Shown one piece after another: positions 8,573 to 15,323 of a stretch of DNA of 28,346 nucleotides. The DNA lies in the NCBI GenBank assembly GCA_039915505.1, contig JBDSND010000096.1, forward strand, positions 1-28,346, given 5' to 3'. The notes beneath the pieces were generated by a model. It was not told where the DNA came from, ran no database searches, and saw only the letters and a program-made list of their open reading frames with translations. The DNA comes from CAIWHR01 sp039915505. GTDB taxonomy: Bacteria > Pseudomonadota > Gammaproteobacteria > Burkholderiales > Casimicrobiaceae. The first letter of the stretch is position 1; each line of letters starts with the position of its first letter. The position numbers and the translations under genes are program-made.

Positions 8573-9493
8573 TCACCGTTGACCGGCGAAGAAAGCACGG
8601 GCCTGCTCGACATCGGTGCCGATCTGCCGACGCAACGTGTCGAGGTCGGAGTAGCGGACTTCGTCGCGCAACTTGTGGAGGAAATCGACCGCGATCCTGC
8701 GCCCATAGATGACGTCGTGGAAATCGAATACATAAACCTCGAGCAGCGGCACGCCCTGCGCATCGACGGTCGGGCGCACCCCGAGACTCGCGACGCCGAG
8801 CCGGGGGCTCCCACCGAGGCCATGCACCCGGACGGCATAGATCCCCGACAACGGCGGCGCGCGGCGCAACGGCAGGTTGGCGGTCGGAAAGCCAAGGCTG
8901 CGACCGAGCTTGGCACCGTGCACCACCCTGCCCGACATGCGGTAGGGTCGCCCCAGCAGGGCGGCGGCGCAGACCATGTCACCCCGGGCCAGAGCCGCGC
9001 GCACGGCCGTCGAGGAAACACGCTCGCCGGCGACCGTTACCGGGCGCAACGCCTCGACACTGAACGTCCTGGCAGCCGCACGCAAGGTCGCCACGTCCCC
9101 CGCCCGGCCCTTGCCGAAGCGGAAATCGGGGCCGACGAGCAGCCATCGAACCGCAAGTCGCGCGACGAGCACATGCTCGATGAATTCCTCGGGCGAGAGT
9201 CCCGCAAGGGCGGCCCCGAAGCGCGCGACGTAGGTGCGCACGACGCCGTCGTCGCGGAAGGCCTCCAGCTTGTCGCGCAGGGTCGACAAACGCGGCGGCG
9301 CGGACGCGGGCGCGAAGAATTCCCTCGGATGGGGATCGAAGGTCATCACCGCTGGGACCAATCCAAGGTCTTCCGCCGCCTGGCAAAGACGGGCGAGCAT
9401 CGCCTGGTGACCGCGATGCACCCCGTCGAAATTGCCGATCGTGAGGGCGATCGGCGCATCGGCGACGGCAGGAAGATCGCGGAAAACGCGCAC
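8573..9493 (-). CDS. ribF: Bifunctional riboflavin kinase/FAD synthetase
   Basis: RibF phosphorylates riboflavin to FMN and adenylates FMN to FAD in the cytoplasm. The 306-residue protein has the N-terminal nucleotidyltransferase domain with GNFDGVHRGH at residues 20-29, TFDPHPREFF, and RVSSTAVR at about 158-165. The C-terminal kinase domain has GRSLGFPTANL (PTAN at 203-206), the GIYAVRV strand, and LLEVYVFDF with the catalytic Glu. GTG at 9493 is preferred because it opens MRVFRDLP, the usual family N-terminus; the frame continues to a TTG at 9538 through Pro/Arg-rich sequence. It is the first gene of the minus-strand operon with ileS, lspA and ispH. Confidence 0.96.
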   Translation of the reverse strand: MRVFRDLPAVADAPIALTIGNFDGVHRGHQAMLARLCQAAEDLGLVPAVMTFDPHPREFFAPASAPPRLSTLRDKLEAFRDDGVVRTYVARFGAALAGLSPEEFIEHVLVARLAVRWLLVGPDFRFGKGRAGDVATLRAAARTFSVEALRPVTVAGERVSSTAVRAALARGDMVCAAALLGRPYRMSGRVVHGAKLGRSLGFPTANLPLRRAPPLSGIYAVRVHGLGGSPRLGVASLGVRPTVDAQGVPLLEVYVFDFHDVIYGRRIAVDFLHKLRDEVRYSDLDTLRRQIGTDVEQARAFFAGQR

Positions 9494-9916
9494 GGTGGGT
9501 GGGCCTCGAGGGCTCTCTGGGGGTTGGCGGCGGGACAACCCGCTATTTTAGCCGATTCCCCCCCTCGAGCCCCACGGTCTCCGGCCGGCGCGAAGCTGAT
9601 ATCGCCCCGGTGGATCAATCGCGCAGGGCTTACGACGGGGCGAGCCGCTCCGGAGTCGGGCAAAGGCGCTGCGCGGCAGTCGGGGTGCAACGGTCGGCTG
9701 CGGCACCGCGAAGAACGAAGAACCGCACGTTGATGTGGCCGACATGGCGGCCGCGGTGACTGGCGCGGGGTGACTGGCGCGGGGTGACTGGCGCGGGGTG
9801 AACGGCGCGGTCCACCGGCCGGGGACACTGGCACGGAGCCACGGGCGGGTAATGGCACGCCCCCGACTGTAACGTGCCCAGCCAGGGGCAGCCGGCCAGG
9901 CAAATAGCGGCGAGGG
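9494..9916. other. Intergenic region with tandem repeat; no gene supported
   Basis: This 423-bp stretch carries the upstream region of ribF (an AT-richer patch CTATTTTAGC at 9541-9550 could hold promoter elements) and the 14-bp tandem array described separately. Open frames here are Arg/Pro-rich with no recognisable motif. Confidence 0.6.
9755..9838. repeat. 14-bp tandem repeat array
   Basis: GGTGACTGGCGCGG is repeated perfectly three times (9755-9796). A fourth copy has two changes (9797-9810), followed by degenerate sequence CCGGGGACACTGGCACGG. It is intergenic, between the four-Cys protein gene and ribF. The degenerate end shares GGGACAC with the complement of the repeat unit at 3497-3575. 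Confidence 0.85.
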
Positions 9917-10270
9917 TTACTTGGCGGGCTTGGCCGGCGTGGGCTTGTAGCCCGCGGCAATGGCGGCGGCGCCGCCGGCGAGCGGCAGTGGCCGACCAGG
10001 CTGCGCGCGAATACTGGCGGGACCCTCGGCCGCCGATTGCACGATCGCGGCCCGGGACTCCCCCGCTGCAGTCCGGCGGATCGCCTGCCACTGGCCGCAC
10101 CAGTCGTCATCGCGTACCGTCGGCCAGATGCCCTCGATGGCATGCGTCTTGGCGTTCACGGTGTTGAGATGCGGCGCATCGCGGCGGCACAAACCCCACT
10201 GCAGGCCGCGCGAATCGGTCGCGCGTGCGCTCTTGCGATCGTAGAACTGGCAGTTCATGCACTGGCTCAC
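9917..10270 (-). CDS. Small four-Cys protein of unknown function
   Basis: A 117-residue protein whose first 61 residues are cysteine-bearing and look conserved: Cys4 and Cys7 (CMNC), Cys28 in WGLCRRDAP, and Cys58 in DDDWCGQW, with IWPTV just before. The four cysteines and their spacing suggest a small zinc or iron-sulfur site; this is inference. The remaining residues are Ala/Pro/Lys-rich and probably disordered. The start is GTG at 10270 with AGGAG five bases upstream; an internal Met5 is the alternative. Small proteins with a CxxC...C...WCGxW pattern occur as uncharacterised ORFs in many proteobacteria. No function is assigned. Confidence 0.75.
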   Translation of the reverse strand: MSQCMNCQFYDRKSARATDSRGLQWGLCRRDAPHLNTVNAKTHAIEGIWPTVRDDDWCGQWQAIRRTAAGESRAAIVQSAAEGPASIRAQPGRPLPLAGGAAAIAAGYKPTPAKPAK

Positions 10271-10631
10271 GGGGTCTCCTGGGTGGTACGGTGACTAGGC
10301 TAGGCTAGGCGTCTGTTTGACCGTCGCTATTTGGAGCGGCGCTACGGCAGGTCGGTGCTTCAGTGCGTGACTGGTGCCGACTCGCTGCGTCGCGTCGCCG
10401 GCTGAGGTCGCGGCCCCAACAGCGGTCGACCGAGCGCCTCGAGTCGATGAGCTGAAGCGGGCGCATGCGCCGCCCGGCGCATCGCAGTCCCGCGGCGCGC
10501 CGGGCTGTCCGATCCCCGCCGGCCGCCCAGGCAACAGCGCCGCCGGTGGTGCGCCGCGCTACGGAATAAAAAGACGGTCGCCGACCGCATCGCTGTTTGC
10601 AGGTGTCTACCGGCGACCGTTGACAGCCGGT
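10271..10631. other. Intergenic region; three CTAGG direct repeats and a terminator
   Basis: Apart from the terminator at 10565-10619, the only pattern is CTAGG three times in a row at 10295-10309, just upstream of the four-Cys protein gene. Open frames across this stretch have no motif and are taken as chance. Confidence 0.5.
10565..10619 (-). terminator. Rho-independent terminator of the J-like gene
   Basis: Read on the minus strand, CGGTCGCCG pairs perfectly with CGGCGACCG across a 27-base loop and is followed by TCTTTTTATT. It lies just downstream of the J-domain-like gene, whose stop is at 10632. The stem is strong but the loop is longer than usual. Confidence 0.65.
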
Positions 10632-10964
10632 TCAGGCGGCCAACGCTGCAGGCGAGGATGCGGCGAGTCCTGCTGGCTCCGCACGCCGAGGCGCACCCAG
10701 CGCTTCTCGATCGAGCGCGGCCTTGAGCTCTGCATCGGCCATCGCGGCTTCTTGGGCGAGGCGCGCGTCGTAGGCGGTGCGGGAGATCGGATCGGCGAGC
10801 GCCTCGTAGGCCGCGTGAATGAGCCGGACCATGCCGGAGAGATCCTGTCCCGCGTCCGTGGTCTCGAAACCAAACCGCTCCATCACCTGCGTGTAGGCAG
10901 CGTCGATGCGCGAGGCAGTGGCCCCGGGGGCGAGTTCGAGGTAGTCGTAGTGGGTGTAGTTCAC
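10632..10964 (-). CDS. J-domain-like protein lacking HPD
   Basis: A 110-residue protein whose first 70 residues resemble a DnaJ J-domain: YDYLELAPGATASRIDAAY (helices I-II) and MVRLIHAAYEALADPISRT followed by AYDARL (helices III-IV). The HPD tripeptide that stimulates DnaK is missing; the loop reads GFETTDAGQD. It is thus a J-like protein that probably does not activate Hsp70 by the usual route. The tail is Ala-rich. The start is GTG at 10964 with AGGAG seven bases upstream. It stands alone on the minus strand with its own terminator. Its role is unknown. Confidence 0.75.
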   Translation of the reverse strand: MNYTHYDYLELAPGATASRIDAAYTQVMERFGFETTDAGQDLSGMVRLIHAAYEALADPISRTAYDARLAQEAAMADAELKAALDREALGAPRRAEPAGLAASSPAALAA

Positions 10965-11219
10965 CGAGGCTCTCCTGCCGTTCCGTCATGGTTGCCGGAT
11001 ACTGCGGTTCGCCGTGAGCGTTGTGGGCTTCTACTCTGGGTCCGGGCCCGACGCGCCATCACGTCTGCGGGACAAAGAGCAGCAAGCATGCCAATGCCTG
11101 CCGGGCGCGTGTCGTGCATGTCGGCAAAGCCTTGTTTCGAGGAGGGAATGGCGCGGTGTGTACGCCGCGCGCCGACACCGGTAGCGCTGCGGGCGCGTGG
11201 CCCGCGTGGTCGGTCGCCG
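10965..11219. other. Intergenic region, nothing recognised
   Basis: These 255 bases lie between the aldo/keto reductase stop and the J-like gene start. They contain the AGGAG ribosome-binding site of the J-like gene at their low-coordinate edge and otherwise no supported element. Confidence 0.5.
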
Positions 11220-12071
11220 TCAGATCATGGCAAGCGGCGTCCCGCGCCGCGGTGGCGCAAACGCCGCATCGAGTGCCGCGAGCGTCACCTTGTCCAGTTC
11301 AACATCGGTGGCGGCACGGTTGGCGCGGATGTGATCGGCGGCGGACGATTGCGGGATTGCGATCATGTCGCCCTGCCGGACGAGCCAGGCGAGCGCGACC
11401 TGAGCCGGCGTCGCGCCGCACGCTGCAGCGATGGGCGCGAGTGCACGATTCTTGACGAGATCGCCTTCGCCGAGCGGCGAGTACGCCATCACCGGAATAC
11501 GGTGGGCGCGCAGCCACGGGAGGAGCGACCATTCGATGCTGCGTTCGCCCAAGTGGTAGAGCACCTGGTTGGTCGCACAGGCATCGCCGCCCGGAAGCGC
11601 GACAAGCTCTTCCATGTCGGCCGTGTCGAAATTGGAAACACCCCACCGGAGGATCTTGCCCTCGCGCAGTAGCGTCTCGAATGCCGCAACGGTCTCGGCG
11701 AGCGGCACGCTCCCGCGCCAGTGCAGCAGGTACAGGTCCAGGTAATCGGTCTTCAACCGCTTGAGGCTCCGGTCGCATGCAGCCACCAACTGGCGGCGGC
11801 CCGCGTTGTGCGGATAGACCTTCGACACCAGGAACACCGCGTCGCGGCGTCCCGCGACGGCCTTCGCGATCACCTTTTCCGCACCGCCATCGCCGTACAT
11901 CTCGGCGGTGTCGATGAGCTGCATGCCGAGCTCGAGACCGAGGGCGAGCGCGTCCTGCTCGCGCACGGCCCGTGAGGCGTCGTCGCCCATGTGCCAGGTC
12001 CCGAGACCGATGGCGGGAACGTGCGTACCGTCGGGCAGCGCGACGGTGGGGATGGCATGTGGCTCGCTCAT
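11220..12071 (-). CDS. Aldo/keto reductase
   Basis: An NAD(P)H-dependent TIM-barrel oxidoreductase of 283 residues. The catalytic tetrad is visible: Asp54 and Tyr59 in LIDTAEMYG, Lys84 in LVSKVYP, and His117 in YLLHWRG. The family signature GVSNFD and the cofactor-binding IPQSS near the C-terminus are also present. The sequence resembles the AKR group that contains E. coli YeaE and 2,5-diketogluconate reductases; the substrate is unknown. The open frame extends far upstream, but ATG at 12071 begins the conserved barrel and is preferred. It is divergent from the molybdopterin oxidoreductase, with 73 bp between the starts. Confidence 0.93.
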   Translation of the reverse strand: MSEPHAIPTVALPDGTHVPAIGLGTWHMGDDASRAVREQDALALGLELGMQLIDTAEMYGDGGAEKVIAKAVAGRRDAVFLVSKVYPHNAGRRQLVAACDRSLKRLKTDYLDLYLLHWRGSVPLAETVAAFETLLREGKILRWGVSNFDTADMEELVALPGGDACATNQVLYHLGERSIEWSLLPWLRAHRIPVMAYSPLGEGDLVKNRALAPIAAACGATPAQVALAWLVRQGDMIAIPQSSAADHIRANRAATDVELDKVTLAALDAAFAPPRRGTPLAMI

Positions 12072-12144
12072 TGCGCAAGCATAGCGCGTGGGCGGAGCGC
12101 CTCGAGCGGTACGCGTACAATCCGACGGACGCCTCGTGTTCGCC

Positions 12145-14478
12145 ATGCCTCTCGATTCCACGCCACCTTCGATTCCCGGAGCCGCCGGCCTCGGCGCGGC
12201 GCGTAGTGTCTCCGTGGCATCGTCAACAGCCGGATCGAAGGCTTCTGCGCTGACTTCGGCCGCGGCACCGGCGAAGACATCCGATCGACATGTCGTGCAC
12301 GCCGCATGTCCGCACGACTGCCCCGATACATGCGCGATGCTGGTCACCGTGGAAGGTGGCCGTGCCATCGAGATTCGCGGCGATCCCGCCCACCCGCCTA
12401 CGCAGGGCGTGCTGTGCACCAAGGTCGCGCGCTACCTTGAGCGCACCTACTCCAAGCAACGCGTGCTCTTTCCCTTGCGCCGGGTCGGTCGCAAGGGCCA
12501 AGGGCGCTTCGAGCGCGTCAGTTGGGAGCAGGCGCTCGACACCATCGCGACCCGCTTCGGCGAGATCGCCGCATCACCGGAGGGCCCGCAAGCGATCTTG
12601 CCCTACAGCTACGCCGGCACCATGGGCCTACTGCAGTCGGCATCCCTCGACCGGCGGTTTTTCCATCGCCTCGGCGCCTCGCGCCTCGATCGCACCATCT
12701 GCGCTACCGCGGGCAAGGCCGGCTGGGCCGTGAGCATCGGCGCATCGATCGGCATGGACGTCGAGCGCTTCGTCGACAGCCGGCTGATCCTGATCTGGGG
12801 CAGCAACCCGGTCACGTCGAACCTGCATTTCTGGACGCGCGCCCAGGAGGCTAAGCGTCGCGGGGCGAAGCTCGTCGCAATCGATCCCTATCGCAGCGTG
12901 ACGGCCGAGAAGTGCCACGAGCACATCGCGCTCCTGCCGGGCACCGACGCCGCATTGGCACTGGGGTTGATGCACGTGCTGATCGCGGAGGAGCTCGTCG
13001 ATCGCGACTATGTCGAGCGCTATACCCTCGGCTTCGAAGCGCTGGTCGGGCGCGTTGCCGAGTTTCCACCGGCGCGGGTGGCTGCCCTGTGCGGCATTGC
13101 CGAGAAGGTCGTCGTCGAACTGGCACGCGCCTACGGCACCACCCGCCCTGCGGCGATCCGCCTGAACTACGGACTGCAACGCCACGCAGGTGGTGGTAAC
13201 GCGGTGCGCGCCATCGCGTGCCTGCCGGCGCTCATCGGCGCGTGGCGCGATCCGGCTGGCGGCGCGCTCCTATCGTCGTCTGGCACGTACCCCACCGACA
13301 CCGCCGCCCTCGAGCGCCCTGACCTCATCGCCGGCAATCCGCGCACGATCAACATGAGCGCCATCGGCAACGCGCTGCTGGAGGCGCGCGATCCGCCCAT
13401 TCGCGCGATCTACGTATACAACAGCAACCCGGTGGCGGTGGCCCCGGAATCGTCCAAGGTGGCTGCCGGATTCGCCCGCGAGGATCTGTTCTGCGTAGTG
13501 CACGAGATCTTTCACACCGACACGGCCGACTACGCCGACATCCTGCTCCCGGCCACCACCCAGCTCGAGCAGAGCGACCTGCATACGTCGTACGGACATC
13601 TGTACGTCCAAGCCAATATGCCGGCAATCGAGCCGCTCGGCGAAGCGAAGCCCAACACCCAAGTCTTTCGCCTGCTGGCGGCACGCATGGGTTTCCCCGA
13701 ACCCTGCCTCTTCGACTCCGACGACGACCTGATGCGGCAGGCGTTCCGGGCGAGCGATCCGCGCGCCGCGGGCCTCGATGTCGACGTGCTGAAGACGCGC
13801 GGCTGGCAGCGCCTTGCCGTGCCGGAGATGCACGCTCCGTTCGCGTACGGCAATTTCCCGACCCCGAGCGGCAAGTGCGAATTCTTTTCCGCGCAGCTCG
13901 CCGCGGAAGGACACGACCCGCTTCCGACCTTCGTGCCGCCGCGCGAGTCGGTGCAGAGCAATCCTGCACTCGCCGCCCGTTACCCGTTAGCGTTCATCTC
14001 CCCGCCAGCGCGCAATTTCCTCAACTCGTCGTTCGCCAACCTGCCGTCGTTCGTCGCCGAGGAAGCGCAACCCTGGCTCGACATCAACACCGACGACGCG
14101 ACGCCTCGAGCCATCGCGTCGGGTGATCGCGTGCGCATCCGCAACGACCGGGGCAGCTTCACCGCAACCGCACGGGTCGGCGTTCGCTCCCGCGTGGGCG
14201 TGGTGGTGTGTCCGTCGATCTGGTGGAAGAAGCTCGCGCCCGACGGTTGCAACGCCAATGCGGTGACCGGCCAGGCGCTGACCGATCTCGGTCGTGCAGC
14301 GACGTTCTACGATTGCCTGGTCGAGGTGGAGAAAGTTGAAATGAGCACCGAGGTCCAGAGCGAGGTCGAGGCCGAGATCCAACACGAGATCGAGGCCGAG
14401 GTTCCGAGCGGGCTCGAGGCCGAGCTTGTGAGCGAGGTCGAAGCCGAGGTCCCGTCCGCAGTGCAGGCAAAAGCCTAG
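12145..14478 (+). CDS. Molybdopterin-dependent oxidoreductase with acidic repeat tail
   Basis: A 777-residue enzyme of the DMSO-reductase superfamily. A Ser/Ala-rich lead of about 48 residues precedes the [4Fe-4S] motif ACPHDCPDTC with Cys55, Cys59, Cys63, and Cys91 in GVLCTKV. Cys186 (TICATAG) is a candidate molybdenum ligand. The middle region has IWGSNPVTSN, IDPYRS and LLPGTDAAL, and the C-terminal molybdopterin-dinucleotide-binding domain runs from about 615 to 725 (SPPARNFLNSSF; LDINTDDA). No twin-Arg signal is seen, so it is probably cytoplasmic. From residue 733 there is an unusual tail of 8-residue repeats (separate entry). ATG at 12145 is chosen; the frame stays open upstream. No dedicated electron-transfer partner is adjacent, so its substrate is unknown. 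Confidence 0.92.
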   Translation: MPLDSTPPSIPGAAGLGAARSVSVASSTAGSKASALTSAAAPAKTSDRHVVHAACPHDCPDTCAMLVTVEGGRAIEIRGDPAHPPTQGVLCTKVARYLERTYSKQRVLFPLRRVGRKGQGRFERVSWEQALDTIATRFGEIAASPEGPQAILPYSYAGTMGLLQSASLDRRFFHRLGASRLDRTICATAGKAGWAVSIGASIGMDVERFVDSRLILIWGSNPVTSNLHFWTRAQEAKRRGAKLVAIDPYRSVTAEKCHEHIALLPGTDAALALGLMHVLIAEELVDRDYVERYTLGFEALVGRVAEFPPARVAALCGIAEKVVVELARAYGTTRPAAIRLNYGLQRHAGGGNAVRAIACLPALIGAWRDPAGGALLSSSGTYPTDTAALERPDLIAGNPRTINMSAIGNALLEARDPPIRAIYVYNSNPVAVAPESSKVAAGFAREDLFCVVHEIFHTDTADYADILLPATTQLEQSDLHTSYGHLYVQANMPAIEPLGEAKPNTQVFRLLAARMGFPEPCLFDSDDDLMRQAFRASDPRAAGLDVDVLKTRGWQRLAVPEMHAPFAYGNFPTPSGKCEFFSAQLAAEGHDPLPTFVPPRESVQSNPALAARYPLAFISPPARNFLNSSFANLPSFVAEEAQPWLDINTDDATPRAIASGDRVRIRNDRGSFTATARVGVRSRVGVVVCPSIWWKKLAPDGCNANAVTGQALTDLGRAATFYDCLVEVEKVEMSTEVQSEVEAEIQHEIEAEVPSGLEAELVSEVEAEVPSAVQAKA
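14350..14457 (+). repeat. 24-bp coding repeat (8-residue acidic units) in the oxidoreductase tail
   Basis: Four in-frame 24-bp units at 14362, 14386, 14410 and 14434, preceded by a half unit at 14350, encode (E/G)(V/I/L)EAE(V/I/L)xx. Both DNA and protein repeat, so it arose by recent tandem duplication. The pattern of acidic residues and spaced hydrophobics suggests a helical tail. Confidence 0.9.
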
Positions 14479-14527
14479 CGAGGTCAGGTCAAGGAGGACC
14501 GGGAGAGGCGCGTTGGACGCACGCCCG

Positions 14528-15103
14528 TCACAGCTTGCGGACCAGTCCCACCATGATCCCGAAAATCTCCAGCGCGCCTTCCGGCCGGATCACCGGATAG
14601 GCCTTGTTCTCCGGGCAGAGCACGAACCGCCCGCGCTCCAGGTCGAGTCGCTTCAGGGTGAACTGGCCATCGACGATGGCGATCACGATGTCGCCCCGCT
14701 TGGCGCTCGCGGTCTTCTCCACCACCACGAGGTCGCCTTCCAGAATCCCGGCGTCGACCATCGAGTCGCCCCGAACCCGGATGAGCACCGTCTGCGATGG
14801 ACGGTCGATGAGGTAATCGTCGATGGTGACCGCGTCGCCCTGGCCGTCGTCGACGGGATTGGGCATCCCGGCCTGCACCGGTGACTCAGCGAGGGGTCGC
14901 TCGAAGAAGTGCTTGGTCGGGGCGAGGCGCCGGTCCGGGGTGCTTTCGAGGTAACCGGCGAGCTTCAGCCGCGCCACCATCGCCGCGACCGAGGACTTGG
15001 ACTTCAGTCCCAGCAGGTTACCGATCGACGCGTACGAAGGCAGCGCCCGGTGCTGGGCGTAATAATCCTGCAGGGCGGCCAGGTAAGAACGATCGTTCGA
15101 CAT
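14528..15103 (-). CDS. lexA: Short LexA-type repressor (S24 self-cleaving)
   Basis: A 191-residue LexA-family repressor. Residues 5-62 form a winged helix (YASIGNLLGLKSKSSVAAMV is the helix-turn-helix). The cleavage site is Ala78-Gly79 in SPVQAGMPNP. The S24 catalytic dyad is Ser114 (RGDSMVDAG) and Lys151 (FTLKRLD). All parts needed for RecA-stimulated self-cleavage are present. It is shorter than E. coli LexA (202) and its recognition helix resembles the Gram-positive type more than E. coli's. The genome may hold another LexA. ATG at 15103 lacks a Shine-Dalgarno sequence, and the -10 box ends 6 bp upstream, so the mRNA is probably leaderless. Two GAAC-N4-GTTC palindromes flank the start, indicating autoregulation. 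Confidence 0.9.
   Translation of the reverse strand: MSNDRSYLAALQDYYAQHRALPSYASIGNLLGLKSKSSVAAMVARLKLAGYLESTPDRRLAPTKHFFERPLAESPVQAGMPNPVDDGQGDAVTIDDYLIDRPSQTVLIRVRGDSMVDAGILEGDLVVVEKTASAKRGDIVIAIVDGQFTLKRLDLERGRFVLCPENKAYPVIRPEGALEIFGIMVGLVRKL
15087..15098. promoter_or_regulatory. Second candidate LexA operator, inside lexA codons
   Basis: GAACGATCGTTC is a perfect 12-bp palindrome covering codons 3-6 of lexA. It has the same GAAC-N4-GTTC form as the upstream box and lies 18 bp from it, just downstream of the predicted transcription start. Confidence 0.5.
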
Positions 15104-15109
15104 GCTGCT

Positions 15110-15138
15110 ACAATACCGAACGAGCGTTCGGGGGTCAA
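15110..15138 (-). promoter_or_regulatory. lexA promoter with operator in the spacer
   Basis: On the minus strand TTGACC (15138-15133) and TATTGT (15115-15110) are separated by exactly 17 bp. The spacer contains the perfect palindrome CCGAACG-CT-CGTTCGG (15131-15116). Its core fits the Gram-positive SOS box CGAAC-RNRY-GTTYG. A repressor bound there would cover the whole promoter. Confidence 0.75.
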
Positions 15139-15323
15139 GGGCCTAAGGGACCGTCAGGGCGGCCAAGGGGCGTCGAGGGTTCGCCTCAGGAGTCGGCTAC
15201 GACGGACGGTCAGGCGCATTCCGAAACGCCAGCCGGATCCTTTCTAGGCACCCTGATGTGGATGGTGCCGCGCCACCGACAACCGGCCTCCCCCCGCCTC
15301 CCCGCACGGCATGCACGCTTACG

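Noticed and set aside
10374..11672. 432-codon plus-strand frame across the J-like gene and aldo/keto reductase
   Set aside because: It crosses two genes and a terminator on the other strand and is Arg/Ala/Gly-rich without motifs.
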